Source: a virus
DNA: 48,088 nt
Direction: 5' to 3' (one strand)
IMG/VR virus record: IMGVR_UViG_3300031576_000078
Location: 1-48,088 of that record
How positions within the stretch are numbered: the first letter of the stretch is position 1; each line of letters opens with the position of its first letter. The notes under the pieces are model-generated. The model worked only from the letters and a program-made list of their open reading frames with translations. It had not been told where the DNA came from and searched no databases. This document shows positions 35,899 to 42,643 of the stretch, one piece after another. A program made the translations under genes and the position numbers.

Positions 35899-36453
35899 TT
35901 ACGCGAAATGCTCGCGCTGGTATAGGTAGCTCATCCTTGCGTGCAACCAGTTGTGGTAATCTCTAGTGCAAATGAGCAGGTTCTTCCGCCTGTTATCTGC
36001 CTTGTCGCCGTTGATGTGATGCACAACCTCTCCGCGCTTGAGCGGCCGTCTCAACACGGCCTCAGCAATGAGCACGTGTTCACGCATTGAATATGGTCGT
36101 CCTGGGGCACGCACCATCGTGTAACCCCTGGAGTCCACAAAGGTCGATCCATCCTTGCGTCCACGCCTCCAGCTCCCCTCCGTTCTGGGTTGACCACGTC
36201 GTGCCAGGCCGTGGCAACGGTGGCTACAATACTTGGCGGTACTGAAGTCTTGTGCGCCGCTTCTGCGAAACGGCTGGCCGCATTGTAGGCAGGGCTTTGT
36301 TCTGTTGATGAACGGTCGGCGCCGCAACGCCGCGGCGCAACGACAGCTACAGGTTTGCTGTCGTGCGAAGGCGCTGGGGCCGTAGTGGTGTTCGAAAACC
36401 CTGCGGCAGACGATACAGGGCTTTCTGCGAACCGTGTACTTGCAGACCGCCAT
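35899..36453 (-). CDS. HNH endonuclease with zinc knuckles
   Basis: 184 residues. Two N-terminal Cys clusters (P-C-I-V-C, C-S-C-R-C-A; then P-C-L-Q-C-G and Y-C-S-H-R-C) are followed by the HNH core R-E-H-V-L-I-A-E-A-V-L, V-V-H-H-I-N-G-D-K-A-D-N-R-R-K-N-L-L-I-C, ending in Y-H-N-W-L-H-A-R-M. GAGAGGAGC provides a strong ribosome site. The DNA is less GC-rich than its neighbours. It stands between structural genes and directly abuts a structural gene whose ATG appears lost. Confidence 0.85.
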   Translation of the reverse strand: MAVCKYTVRRKPCIVCRRVFEHHYGPSAFARQQTCSCRCAAALRRRPFINRTKPCLQCGQPFRRSGAQDFSTAKYCSHRCHGLARRGQPRTEGSWRRGRKDGSTFVDSRGYTMVRAPGRPYSMREHVLIAEAVLRRPLKRGEVVHHINGDKADNRRKNLLICTRDYHNWLHARMSYLYQREHFA

Positions 36454-36560
36454 GTGCTACTGCTCCTCTCAAGGACTGGGACTGCCTCGACGGTCTGTCA
36501 AGTGGCCACCACCGCCGAGGCTCGTGTGGCGCGAGGGGGGGCAGTCCCGTTCCCTGGAAT

Positions 36561-36908
36561 CTACAAAGAGCCTAGCACTCCCGGCGGAAGTGGCACTTGC
36601 CCCGGCGGCCGTGGACCTTGGGGCCCATACAAGACTGGTCCCGGGGCGCCACCAGGGAACTGGAGTGGCGAGAGCCCAGGTTGCAGTCCGGGTTGCAGCA
36701 CCGGCGGCGGGATCAGTCCCAGTCCCTGTGGCGGAACGCCACCGGGCTGAGGGATCTGGTTGACCGGACCCAGCCCCGCCTTGCCCATACTGCCCAACCG
36801 CTCGAGCATGCCGGCACCGGGCCTCGCCCCACCATAGGGGCCCCCCGTGGGATTCGCCCGCGACAAGAGCGACCGCCCGGATGCGACTGGCCGCGACAGG
36901 AACGGCAT
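36561..36908 (-). CDS. Pro/Gly-rich hypothetical structural protein
   Basis: 115 residues, Pro/Gly-rich from end to end (P-Q-P-G-G-V-P-P-Q-G-L-G-L-I-P-P-P), probably disordered. Two bases separate it from the upstream gene. No family recognised; the region 36454-36560 downstream holds only the HNH leader. Confidence 0.5.
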   Translation of the reverse strand: MPFLSRPVASGRSLLSRANPTGGPYGGARPGAGMLERLGSMGKAGLGPVNQIPQPGGVPPQGLGLIPPPVLQPGLQPGLSPLQFPGGAPGPVLYGPQGPRPPGQVPLPPGVLGSL

Positions 36909-36910
36909 GC

Positions 36911-37330
36911 CTACCGCCCGCCGGCGACGATGATCGGGCCCAACACCGCGCCCGATGACGCGCTCCGCACGATCGCCAGCTCGATGAACTCGTGGTTCAC
37001 CGCCACCGAGAGGATACCGTCCACGTCCACCGCCACCGAAGCCGTGCCCAAGGCGGCCGATTCCCGCGTCCCGTCACCACCCGCCGCCACCGTGAAATCG
37101 GTGGGCGGGATCATGCCCCAGATGCGGATGTCCGTGCCCTGCGCGGTCGCCGAAATCGCTGAGCAGCGCGCCACCACGCGCACGGACGAGAGGCCCGCGA
37201 CGTAGAACCGCTGGACGATGGCCACCGAGACGTTGGCCGACAGGCCCGAGGACATCAGACCCCCGACCCGCATCGGACCGCCGGGGCTCAGGTCGATGAC
37301 GCCAGGATTCGCGCTGGTGCTCTGTGCCAT
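36911..37330 (-). CDS. Beta-rich structural protein
   Basis: 139 residues with Ser/Val/Ala strands (S-V-A-I-V-Q-R-F-Y-V-A-G-L-S-S-V-R-V, V-D-V-D-G-I-L-S-V-A-V-N-H-E-F). Its composition matches the head-decoration-like proteins at 40019 and 40302. The start follows a TAACG word. Likely a minor capsid or decoration protein. Confidence 0.6.
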   Translation of the reverse strand: MAQSTSANPGVIDLSPGGPMRVGGLMSSGLSANVSVAIVQRFYVAGLSSVRVVARCSAISATAQGTDIRIWGMIPPTDFTVAAGGDGTRESAALGTASVAVDVDGILSVAVNHEFIELAIVRSASSGAVLGPIIVAGGR

Positions 37331-37333
37331 ACG

Positions 37334-37858
37334 TTACCCCTTGGTGCGCGGCCGCCCGACACGGACGGTGCCGCTGATCAATTCGTTCTCGGTCGGCCCC
37401 ACGGAGGCTGGCGCCATCTCGGGCACCGCCTCGTCCTCCACGCGCGGGAACTCGCCGCGCGCCGCCTGATCCAGCTCCTCCACCGTCGGCCGGGGCCGCG
37501 GTCCCACCAGGGCCATCAGGTAGTCGTCACCGGCCGCGGTCGTGGGGTCGAACTTCATCCCATAGACCTTGTTGCCGATCTTGTAGAGCTGGGTCTTCCA
37601 GTCGGTGTTCGCCCGCTCGACCTCGAGCCGCCATTCCGAGAAGGCGATTTCCAGCCTGCCCATCTTCGGCTGTCCATACTTGTCGCGCGGCACCCGCAAG
37701 AACTGCTGCGGGACATTGAGCGTGTCCGTCCATCCGGCCGGCGCGATGTGGGAGGTCGGGTCGCCCGTGGCGAGCTCGATGGCCACAAGCCACGGCCGCC
37801 CGAACTGGTCCTCGTACACCTGGTCCCGCCGCTGATCTGCTTGTGAACGGATCGCCAT
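37334..37858 (-). CDS. Conserved-looking head-region protein
   Basis: 174 residues. Y-E-D-Q-F-G-R-P-W-L-V-A-I-E, then T-L-N-V-P-Q-Q-F-L-R-V-P and I-A-F-S-E-W-R-L-E-V-E look like a compact beta domain, followed by an acidic, variable tail. No named family. It lies between head genes and is probably virion-associated. Confidence 0.55.
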   Translation of the reverse strand: MAIRSQADQRRDQVYEDQFGRPWLVAIELATGDPTSHIAPAGWTDTLNVPQQFLRVPRDKYGQPKMGRLEIAFSEWRLEVERANTDWKTQLYKIGNKVYGMKFDPTTAAGDDYLMALVGPRPRPTVEELDQAARGEFPRVEDEAVPEMAPASVGPTENELISGTVRVGRPRTKG

Positions 37859-37876
37859 ACTGTGCCTCCCCCTTGG

Positions 37877-38716
37877 CTAGGAATTCCCGTACGAGTACGT
37901 GCCCCATTCCGTGAAGCCCCGTTCGATGAGCTCCGCGTCCTTGTTGTAGGAGCCGTCCCCCACTGGTGCTTGCCCCATGATCTTCGCCGCGACCCTGCGC
38001 GGAATGTCGGAGACGGCCGCTCCGACTTGGGCATCCAGCCACTGCAACGTCTCGGCCGCATACTGGCGACGCAACGCATCCCGTTCCCGTTCGATGAACG
38101 CGGCGGCGCTATGCTTCGTGGCCTGCCGGTCATCCCAGGCGATCTGCTCGCGCCACTGGCGCAGCCGGTCCGCGCGGCCGATCTGTTCGGCCACCCGGTT
38201 GTCCCACTCGGCATAGGGCAGCGCGCCGGGCAAGGGGGTGTCGATCTCGTCGTCGTAGCCCTGCTGCGTCAAGAGCGCCTTTTCCAGGTGCGTCAGGCGC
38301 CACTTGTGGCCGCCGCGGTCGCCTTGGATGATCCACCACCGCTGTCCGAAGCAGCGGGTGTCCCGGTAGAGTTGCCACTGGGTCAGTGACACGAGCGAGT
38401 CGGTGATCCACCGTTTGCCCGTCGGGCTCTCGCGGTCCTTCGCCCAGTGGCCCCATTCCCTCGGATTCGGTCCCTGCAAGCTCTCCAAGATGCCGTCCGG
38501 CACGAAATCCAGCCGGGGTTGCATCTCGTAGAGCTCAAAGCGCTGCACCGGCTCATACTCGAGCCCCGCCTGCCAGACGATCTGGAGCCAGTTCACGCGG
38601 TCCGTGCGCGGTACGATGCGCTCGAGATCACGTTGCCACTCCTCCGGCACCGGGCGCGAGAGCCGGAACATGACATCTTGCGTGGCAGCCGATTGCGGGA
38701 CGGCTGTAACGCCCAT
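37877..38716 (-). CDS. Head-region hypothetical protein
   Basis: 279 residues, Trp/Arg-rich (W-G-H-W-A-K-D-R-E-S-P-T-G-K-R-W-I, Q-R-W-W-I-I-Q-G-D-R-G-G-H-K-W-R). Similar proteins are common in podovirus head operons without a known role. A TAACG word precedes the ATG. The C-terminal third is helical. Confidence 0.6.
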   Translation of the reverse strand: MGVTAVPQSAATQDVMFRLSRPVPEEWQRDLERIVPRTDRVNWLQIVWQAGLEYEPVQRFELYEMQPRLDFVPDGILESLQGPNPREWGHWAKDRESPTGKRWITDSLVSLTQWQLYRDTRCFGQRWWIIQGDRGGHKWRLTHLEKALLTQQGYDDEIDTPLPGALPYAEWDNRVAEQIGRADRLRQWREQIAWDDRQATKHSAAAFIERERDALRRQYAAETLQWLDAQVGAAVSDIPRRVAAKIMGQAPVGDGSYNKDAELIERGFTEWGTYSYGNS

Positions 38717-38718
38717 CG

Positions 38719-38976
38719 TTACGGTCCGACCGAGACCTTGAGCGTGTACAACGACGACGTCACCGAGATGGCGAAGTCGATGTTGGCGTTGGCGGACGCG
38801 CTGATCGGCGCACCCGCGCCGGCAACGGGCACCGTCCGCAAGCCACGCAGGAAGTCGCAGACCGCGCTGGCCAAGGTGATGTTCACCGCCAAGGCGCTGG
38901 CCACGACCGAAGCGGCATTGGCCCGCCCGGCCCCCTCCAGCTCCGCGAACTTGAGTGTCCCGCTGGTAAACGCCAT
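38719..38976 (-). CDS. Small beta-rich structural protein
   Basis: 85 residues (M-A-F-T-S-G-T-L-K-F-A-E-L-E-G, then a Ala/Ser/Val beta core). Its composition matches 39343 and 40019, which may be paralogs. Its start region, including the upstream stop, ribosome site and first eight codons, is duplicated at 39306-39346 on the far side of the gene at 38993. The intact copy here has ATG and GAAAGGATAAGGG as ribosome site. Confidence 0.65.
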   Translation of the reverse strand: MAFTSGTLKFAELEGAGRANAASVVASALAVNITLASAVCDFLRGLRTVPVAGAGAPISASANANIDFAISVTSSLYTLKVSVGP

Positions 38977-38996
38977 TGCCCTTATCCTTTCGTTAC
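38955..38996. repeat. Direct repeat flanking gene 38993-39304, right member in transcription
   Basis: About 42 bp covering the stop codon of the upstream gene, ribosome site, start codon and first eight codons of gene 38719. The other member is 39306-39346. Both contain TAACGA, AGGATA and codons for M-A-(F/Y)-T-S-G-T-L; roughly 36 of 42 positions agree. Confidence 0.8.
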
Positions 38997-39304
38997 CGCA
39001 TCGCCTTCACACGGCCAAGTATGCGCTTCGTCCGCACCCTGGTAGCATCGGCGCGCGCCCTGATGTCCGGGAGACCCGTCCGTGTGTCACGCCCCTCAAG
39101 CATGAGACGAGGATGGCCCAGACGCTTGAACTCACTTGGCCAATGTCCCGTACTGTCAGGCTCCGCGCCTGCTCGGTAGGCAGCACGGTAGTCGTAGAAA
39201 TGCTCGCGCGCGTCGGGGTCAGGATCGAGCCCGAGACGGTTGGCACGGTGACGATACCAAGCCCGAAAACGTGCCTCCTCATCGTCGGGACCACGGGCCG
39301 TCAC
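38993..39304 (-). CDS. Phage protein inserted between repeated gene starts
   Basis: 103 residues starting at a GTG that overlaps the stop of the vestigial ORF (GTGA). The text F-R-A-W-Y-R-H-R-A-N-R-L-G-L-D-P-D-P-D, F-Y-D-Y-R-A-A-Y-R-A-G-A-E-P, G-H-W-P-S-E-F-K-R-L-G-H-P-R follows a widespread small phage family of unknown role. Flanking direct repeats of a neighbouring gene's start show that it arrived as a unit. Whether the family is itself mobile is not known. Confidence 0.65.
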   Translation of the reverse strand: MTARGPDDEEARFRAWYRHRANRLGLDPDPDAREHFYDYRAAYRAGAEPDSTGHWPSEFKRLGHPRLMLEGRDTRTGLPDIRARADATRVRTKRILGRVKAMR

Positions 39305-39327
39305 AGGGTCCCGCTGGTATACGCCAT
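39301..39327 (-). pseudogene. Vestigial start of a structural gene
   Basis: Eight codons (M-A-Y-T-S-G-T-L) then TGA. They match the start of gene 38719 (M-A-F-T-S-G-T-L) with the same ribosome site. Translation of this stub would be coupled to the overlapping GTG of the next gene, so the inserted gene uses the captured start signals. Confidence 0.7.
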
Positions 39328-39346
39328 GACCCTATCCTCTCGTTAC
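39306..39346. repeat. Direct repeat flanking gene 38993-39304, left member in transcription
   Basis: Partner of 38955-38996. It begins in the stop codon of gene 39343 and carries ribosome site, ATG and eight codons. The distance between the two members equals the inserted gene. Confidence 0.8.
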
Positions 39347-39591
39347 AGAGCCGGCCGGAATTGCACTTGAATCGTCGCCAGACTCGTGGTCACGCTGATG
39401 CCAACCGACAGGACGGCGTCAATCGACACGCCCTCGGGATGCGTCCCCAGGGTCTTGATCAGCGCGACCAACCCGGCCGCCACGGCCCGGCCACCGGGCG
39501 CTGCCCCGATCGCCGACACGTAATCGACCTCCAGCTGCGTGTTCGGCGCGAAGGCCTCTCGGACGTGCGTGGTCTTGTTCGTGAAAGCGAT
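39343..39591 (-). CDS. Small structural protein with lost ATG
   Basis: 82 residues if read from ATC (39591-39589), which overlaps the HNH stop as TAATC; a TAATG overlap would be normal here. The reading I-A-F-T-N-K-T-T-H-V parallels M-A-F-T-S-G-T in gene 38719. AGAAGAGGG lies seven bases upstream. The next in-frame standard starts are an ATG at 39681, inside the HNH gene, and a GTG in D-Y-V-S-A-I-G. The beta-rich body (V-D-Y-V-S-A-I-G, S-V-G-I-S-V-T-T-S-L-A-T-I-Q-V-Q-F) is a decoration-like protein. Confidence 0.55.
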   Translation of the reverse strand: MAFTNKTTHVREAFAPNTQLEVDYVSAIGAAPGGRAVAAGLVALIKTLGTHPEGVSIDAVLSVGISVTTSLATIQVQFRPAL

Positions 39592-40010
39592 TAGGCTACC
39601 CTCTTCTGCCGCTGGTAGTATCTGGCCATGGTCGCAAGGGCGCAGACCCTGCAACGCCGCCAAGTCTTGTTCTGGCGCCACGGGTGATACACGGTATCTT
39701 CCGTGAGCGCATGCCCGTGCTTACAGTGCGTCCTCTGGGCATAATGTGCTGGCAACGTCTCACCCCGCAGTAGGTTTTCGCGCCGACTGACGGGCTCTAG
39801 GTGCTCAGGATTCACACAGAGCGGTTGACGACACAGATGATCGAGGTCGTACCCTCGTGGAATCGTTGCGCCAGAACGTTCGTAAGCGACACGATGAGCA
39901 GGCCGGCTTCGATAACTGCCATACCCATTGCCACTCATCCCACCAGCCCACAACCAGCATCCCGTATTCGGTTCAGGGCTGACAAAGTCATCGAACGTTC
40001 GTGCGGTCAC
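39591..40010 (-). CDS. HNH endonuclease, GTG start
   Basis: 139 residues. The core G-C-W-L-W-A-G, H-R-V-A-Y-E, I-P-R-G-Y-D-L-D-H-L-C-R-Q-P-L-C-V-N-P-E-H-L-E-P-V is a typical phage HNH_3-type nuclease; a C-K-H-G-H and C-R-V-C zinc site follows. AAGGGAG at 40020-40014 is the ribosome site. It lies between two beta-rich structural genes and its stop overlaps the altered start of the next. Lower GC than the neighbours. Confidence 0.85.
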   Translation of the reverse strand: MTARTFDDFVSPEPNTGCWLWAGGMSGNGYGSYRSRPAHRVAYERSGATIPRGYDLDHLCRQPLCVNPEHLEPVSRRENLLRGETLPAHYAQRTHCKHGHALTEDTVYHPWRQNKTWRRCRVCALATMARYYQRQKRVA

Positions 40011-40018
40011 AGTCTCCC

Positions 40019-40264
40019 TTACGTCGCCGACAGGGTATAGCTGGGCTCGAACGAGCCCGCCGCAGCGACCGAAAGCTTGATCTCAACCTGCCCGTCGGCG
40101 GACGCCGTCACGGCCCGCATGCGGGCGATGAAGGTCGCGGCATGTTGGTCCGACAACTTCGTCGCCACGCCCGACAAGACGCTGGCGATCTTCTCGAACG
40201 CTTCGAGCGCGCCATCATCGGTCTTGAACTCGCCGTAGCGAACGTTCGTGGATACTAGCGCCAT
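40019..40264 (-). CDS. Small structural protein
   Basis: 81 residues. A helix (G-A-L-E-A-F-E-K-I-A-S-V-L) precedes a beta core (V-E-I-K-L-S-V-A-A-A-G-S). Its neighbours are decoration-like proteins and HNH genes. Start follows a TAACGAAAT word 17 bases upstream. Confidence 0.55.
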   Translation of the reverse strand: MALVSTNVRYGEFKTDDGALEAFEKIASVLSGVATKLSDQHAATFIARMRAVTASADGQVEIKLSVAAAGSFEPSYTLSAT

Positions 40265-40301
40265 GTCCCGCTCTCCATTTCGTTAGTTGCTCGGCCGCCC
40301 C

Positions 40302-40739
40302 TTACGCGCTGATGCCGAAGCTCTGGTCGATCTGCCCGCCGTAGAGGCCGTCCCGCACATGCAGGGCGATCACCGCGACCCCAGGGCCCGTGCCCGCCGA
40401 CGCCGACGTGGCCGTCCAGTTCACCGTGAAGACATCCCCCGCGTTGAACTCTCGGTTCTCGACGGTTGCCGCCAGCGTGAAGTTCAGCGCCACCAACAGG
40501 GACAGCCCACTCGCCGAGAGCGCATCCGTGAGAAAGGGCGATGTCGCCTTGGTCACGTTCTTCAGCCGGATGGTCAGCGCCCCTTCCGCCGCCGTGCCCG
40601 GGTTCGGCACCACCGAGAGCTGCTGCGCGTAGGTCGCCCGCACTAGGAACCCAGGATAGGGTGCCACGAAGAACGGGATTTCCGAGGTCGAAGACACCGA
40701 CTGCCCGGTCAGGCGGATCGAGTATACATGTTCGGCCAT
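40302..40739 (-). CDS. Beta-rich head structural protein
   Basis: 145 residues (Y-S-I-R-L-T-G-Q-S-V, G-F-L-V-R-A-T-Y-A-Q-Q-L-S-V-V, V-F-T-V-N-W-T-A-T-S-A-S-A-G), compatible with a capsid decoration or head-fibre protein. It begins two bases after the endonuclease stop. Confidence 0.6.
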   Translation of the reverse strand: MAEHVYSIRLTGQSVSSTSEIPFFVAPYPGFLVRATYAQQLSVVPNPGTAAEGALTIRLKNVTKATSPFLTDALSASGLSLLVALNFTLAATVENREFNAGDVFTVNWTATSASAGTGPGVAVIALHVRDGLYGGQIDQSFGISA

Positions 40740-40740
40740 G

Positions 40741-41226
40741 TTAGTTCCCTTGCTCTAAGTATGCGACGGCCTGGAGTAGACGTCCAGTGTCATGATCGAA
40801 GATGCCTATCGCCAGGTTGCATCCGCTGCACAGTAGTCCTCGAACCCTGCCCGTGTTCTTGTCGTGATCCACGGAGAGCCGTACCCTCTTGGTTCCGTGA
40901 TGCTTCCGTTCAAGCTGGCCGCAAATCTTGCACCGCTCCTGCTGCGCCAGCATCATCGCTTCATACTGGGCGATGGTGAGCCCGTACTGCTTAAGATCGG
41001 CGGTGCGCTTGTATCCGCGGTGCAGCGCACGAGACCGCTCCCAGTCTTCGTAATACCGCGCCTTGTGCCGCGCGAGGACCTTCTCCCGATTCTCCAAGTA
41101 CCAGGTCCGGTGATACTCGCGCTGGTATTCTTTCCGCTGCGCAGTGTAGGCGCGAATCTTGTCCTTGTTCGCGGCCGACCACTTGGCCTGATACTGCCTC
41201 TGGTACTCCCTGCGATCCTTCGCCAT
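40741..41226 (-). CDS. Endonuclease VII-like homing nuclease
   Basis: 161 residues from the ATG at 41226; an upstream ATG at 41256 lies inside a hairpin and is disfavoured. A basic Tyr/Arg-rich N-terminus (R-E-Y-Q-R-Q-Y-Q-A-K-W) binds DNA; the C-terminus has K-Q-Y-G-L-T-I-A-Q-Y-E-A-M, C-K-I-C-G-Q, L-S-V-D-H-D-K-N-T-G-R-V-R-G-L-L-C-S-G-C-N, the His-Me core of endonuclease VII-type enzymes. Its ribosome site (AGCGAGG) is in the arm of the preceding hairpin. A truncated relative is at 17570-17796. Confidence 0.85.
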   Translation of the reverse strand: MAKDRREYQRQYQAKWSAANKDKIRAYTAQRKEYQREYHRTWYLENREKVLARHKARYYEDWERSRALHRGYKRTADLKQYGLTIAQYEAMMLAQQERCKICGQLERKHHGTKRVRLSVDHDKNTGRVRGLLCSGCNLAIGIFDHDTGRLLQAVAYLEQGN

Positions 41227-41233
41227 CTGGCCA

Positions 41234-41271
41234 CCTCGCTGTGTAGGGTCGTGCAATCTACACCAGCGAGG
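41234..41271 (-). promoter_or_regulatory. Hairpin covering the endonuclease ribosome site
   Basis: Arms 41234-41246 and 41258-41271 pair over 13 bp with one bulge and an 11-base loop. On the minus strand the 3' arm contains AGCGAGG, the ribosome site for the ATG at 41226. The 5' arm lies after the capsid gene stop. In long transcripts from upstream the hairpin would hide the site; it could also be a partial terminator after the capsid gene. Confidence 0.65.
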
Positions 41272-41289
41272 CAGCGTTAATCAATACCT

Positions 41290-42552
41290 CTAGAGCTGCG
41301 TAAGGCTTGAAAATAGGCCCATATTCTGCCTATTGGTATACACAAGTGCGGCGGGGTAGTCGATCGAGAACACGAGCCCCGAGTCATCCTGGAGCTTGTC
41401 GCCATCGGCGAAGCTCGGCGCATCCGGTTCCGGCAGCAGCGTCATGCGCTGGACGGAGTTGCTCTTGTCGAAGCCGAAGACGTAACCATCCGGCACCCGA
41501 CGCGACGTGTTGAAGGTCACGCCCTTGGAGACCGGCTTGCCGTCCATCTCGAGCGAGAAGGCATCGTCGAAGCGGAGACCCGCCTGGAGCTGCGCCACCA
41601 CGTCGTTCTCGACGCCGTTGGCCCACCAGATGGTATCCAGCTCGCCGCCACCCTTGTTCTGGATGTCCTGTTTCAGCTTCCGCAGCTTGATGCCGGTGAA
41701 CCGTCCGCCGGTCGCATCGTTGCGCGCCGCGGCCCAGCGGCCGTAGGTCGCGCTGGACACGCCGTGGAGCGACGTCGAGGTGATGGCGTCGAGCATGCCG
41801 ATCAGGTGCTGGTTGCGCTCGGTGCCGCCCGCGAGGGTGGTGTTCTCGAGGTTGTTGGCGAACACGATCAGGTCGGAGGCCACCACAGAGGCGTCCCCGA
41901 CGACCGACAGGAAGTTGGTGGACCGCACGACGCTCGTGACCTGGACCGGGGCCGCGCGCAGGGCGGGGCCGGTGGGGTTCAGTGCGGCGACGTAGTCACC
42001 GGGCACGAACAGGTCCGCCGCCCGGCGGTTGGCCGAAACGGAGCCCAGGTTGGCGAGGCCGTAGATATCCTTGATGGCGATGCCCGATGTGGCGGAGGCC
42101 GAGGCGATGGCCACGGTGCCCGTCGAGAAGCCGTAGAACATGTCGCCGAACTTCCGGCGGATGCCCTGGAGCGCCTTCCGGGCCTGGTAGCGGAGCTGAT
42201 CTTCCAGCATGGCCGCCGGGGTCCGCTGCGCGATGTACTGCGCGGTCTTGGACACGGTGAACCGCTTGTTGGCCAGCACCCAGGTCAGCGTGGCTTCGAC
42301 CGTGTTCGGGCTGGACGGCCGGCCTTCCTTGCCGCCCTCGGGAATCATGGCCGTGCCGTAGTCGTCGGTGATGTCGAGCTCCATGGAAATCTGGCGCGCC
42401 GACCAGTCGACGGTGAATCGCTTGGCCTTGAGGAGCGAGTTCCACTCCTCGACCCCGAACTGTGCGGCGACCACGACCCCCTTCTGGACCCGGCGCCAGA
42501 CGCCGGTCAAATCGGTGTCGCTGCGAGATGGGGTATATGTGGCAGTGGCCAC
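41290..42552 (-). CDS. Major capsid protein
   Basis: 420 residues from a GTG with AAGGAG eight bases upstream. The sequence has the style and length of podovirus/siphovirus HK97-fold capsid proteins with N-terminal S-R-S-D-T-D-L-T-G-V-W-R, a central Q-L-R-Y-Q-A-R-K-A-L-Q-G-I-R-R-K-F-G, an I-K-L-R-K-L-K-Q-D-I-Q-N-K-G-G helix, W-W-A-N-G-V-E-N-D-V and a final S-I-D-Y-P-A-A-L-V-Y-T-N. It follows the scaffold gene, with an HNH gene between them. Confidence 0.85.
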   Translation of the reverse strand: MATATYTPSRSDTDLTGVWRRVQKGVVVAAQFGVEEWNSLLKAKRFTVDWSARQISMELDITDDYGTAMIPEGGKEGRPSSPNTVEATLTWVLANKRFTVSKTAQYIAQRTPAAMLEDQLRYQARKALQGIRRKFGDMFYGFSTGTVAIASASATSGIAIKDIYGLANLGSVSANRRAADLFVPGDYVAALNPTGPALRAAPVQVTSVVRSTNFLSVVGDASVVASDLIVFANNLENTTLAGGTERNQHLIGMLDAITSTSLHGVSSATYGRWAAARNDATGGRFTGIKLRKLKQDIQNKGGGELDTIWWANGVENDVVAQLQAGLRFDDAFSLEMDGKPVSKGVTFNTSRRVPDGYVFGFDKSNSVQRMTLLPEPDAPSFADGDKLQDDSGLVFSIDYPAALVYTNRQNMGLFSSLTQL

Positions 42553-42564
42553 GGGGACAACTCC

Positions 42565-42624
42565 TTACTTCATGTGTTCGGCCATCCACGCCCGGGCCAT
42601 GCGTGAGTGCAAGATCCGGTGGTA
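42565..42624 (-). pseudogene. Remnant 3' end of an HNH gene
   Basis: The codons Y-H-R-I-L-H-S-R-M-A-R-A-W-M-A-E-H-M-K then TAA match the end of the intact HNH gene just upstream (Y-H-A-A-L-H-A-R-M-A-R-A-W-V-Q-E-H-F-G). In-frame upstream there is a TAG, and then the intact gene's stop, so only the tail remains. It is a leftover of an older HNH copy. Confidence 0.65.
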
Positions 42625-42643
42625 GCCGTTCTACTCCAAGTCG

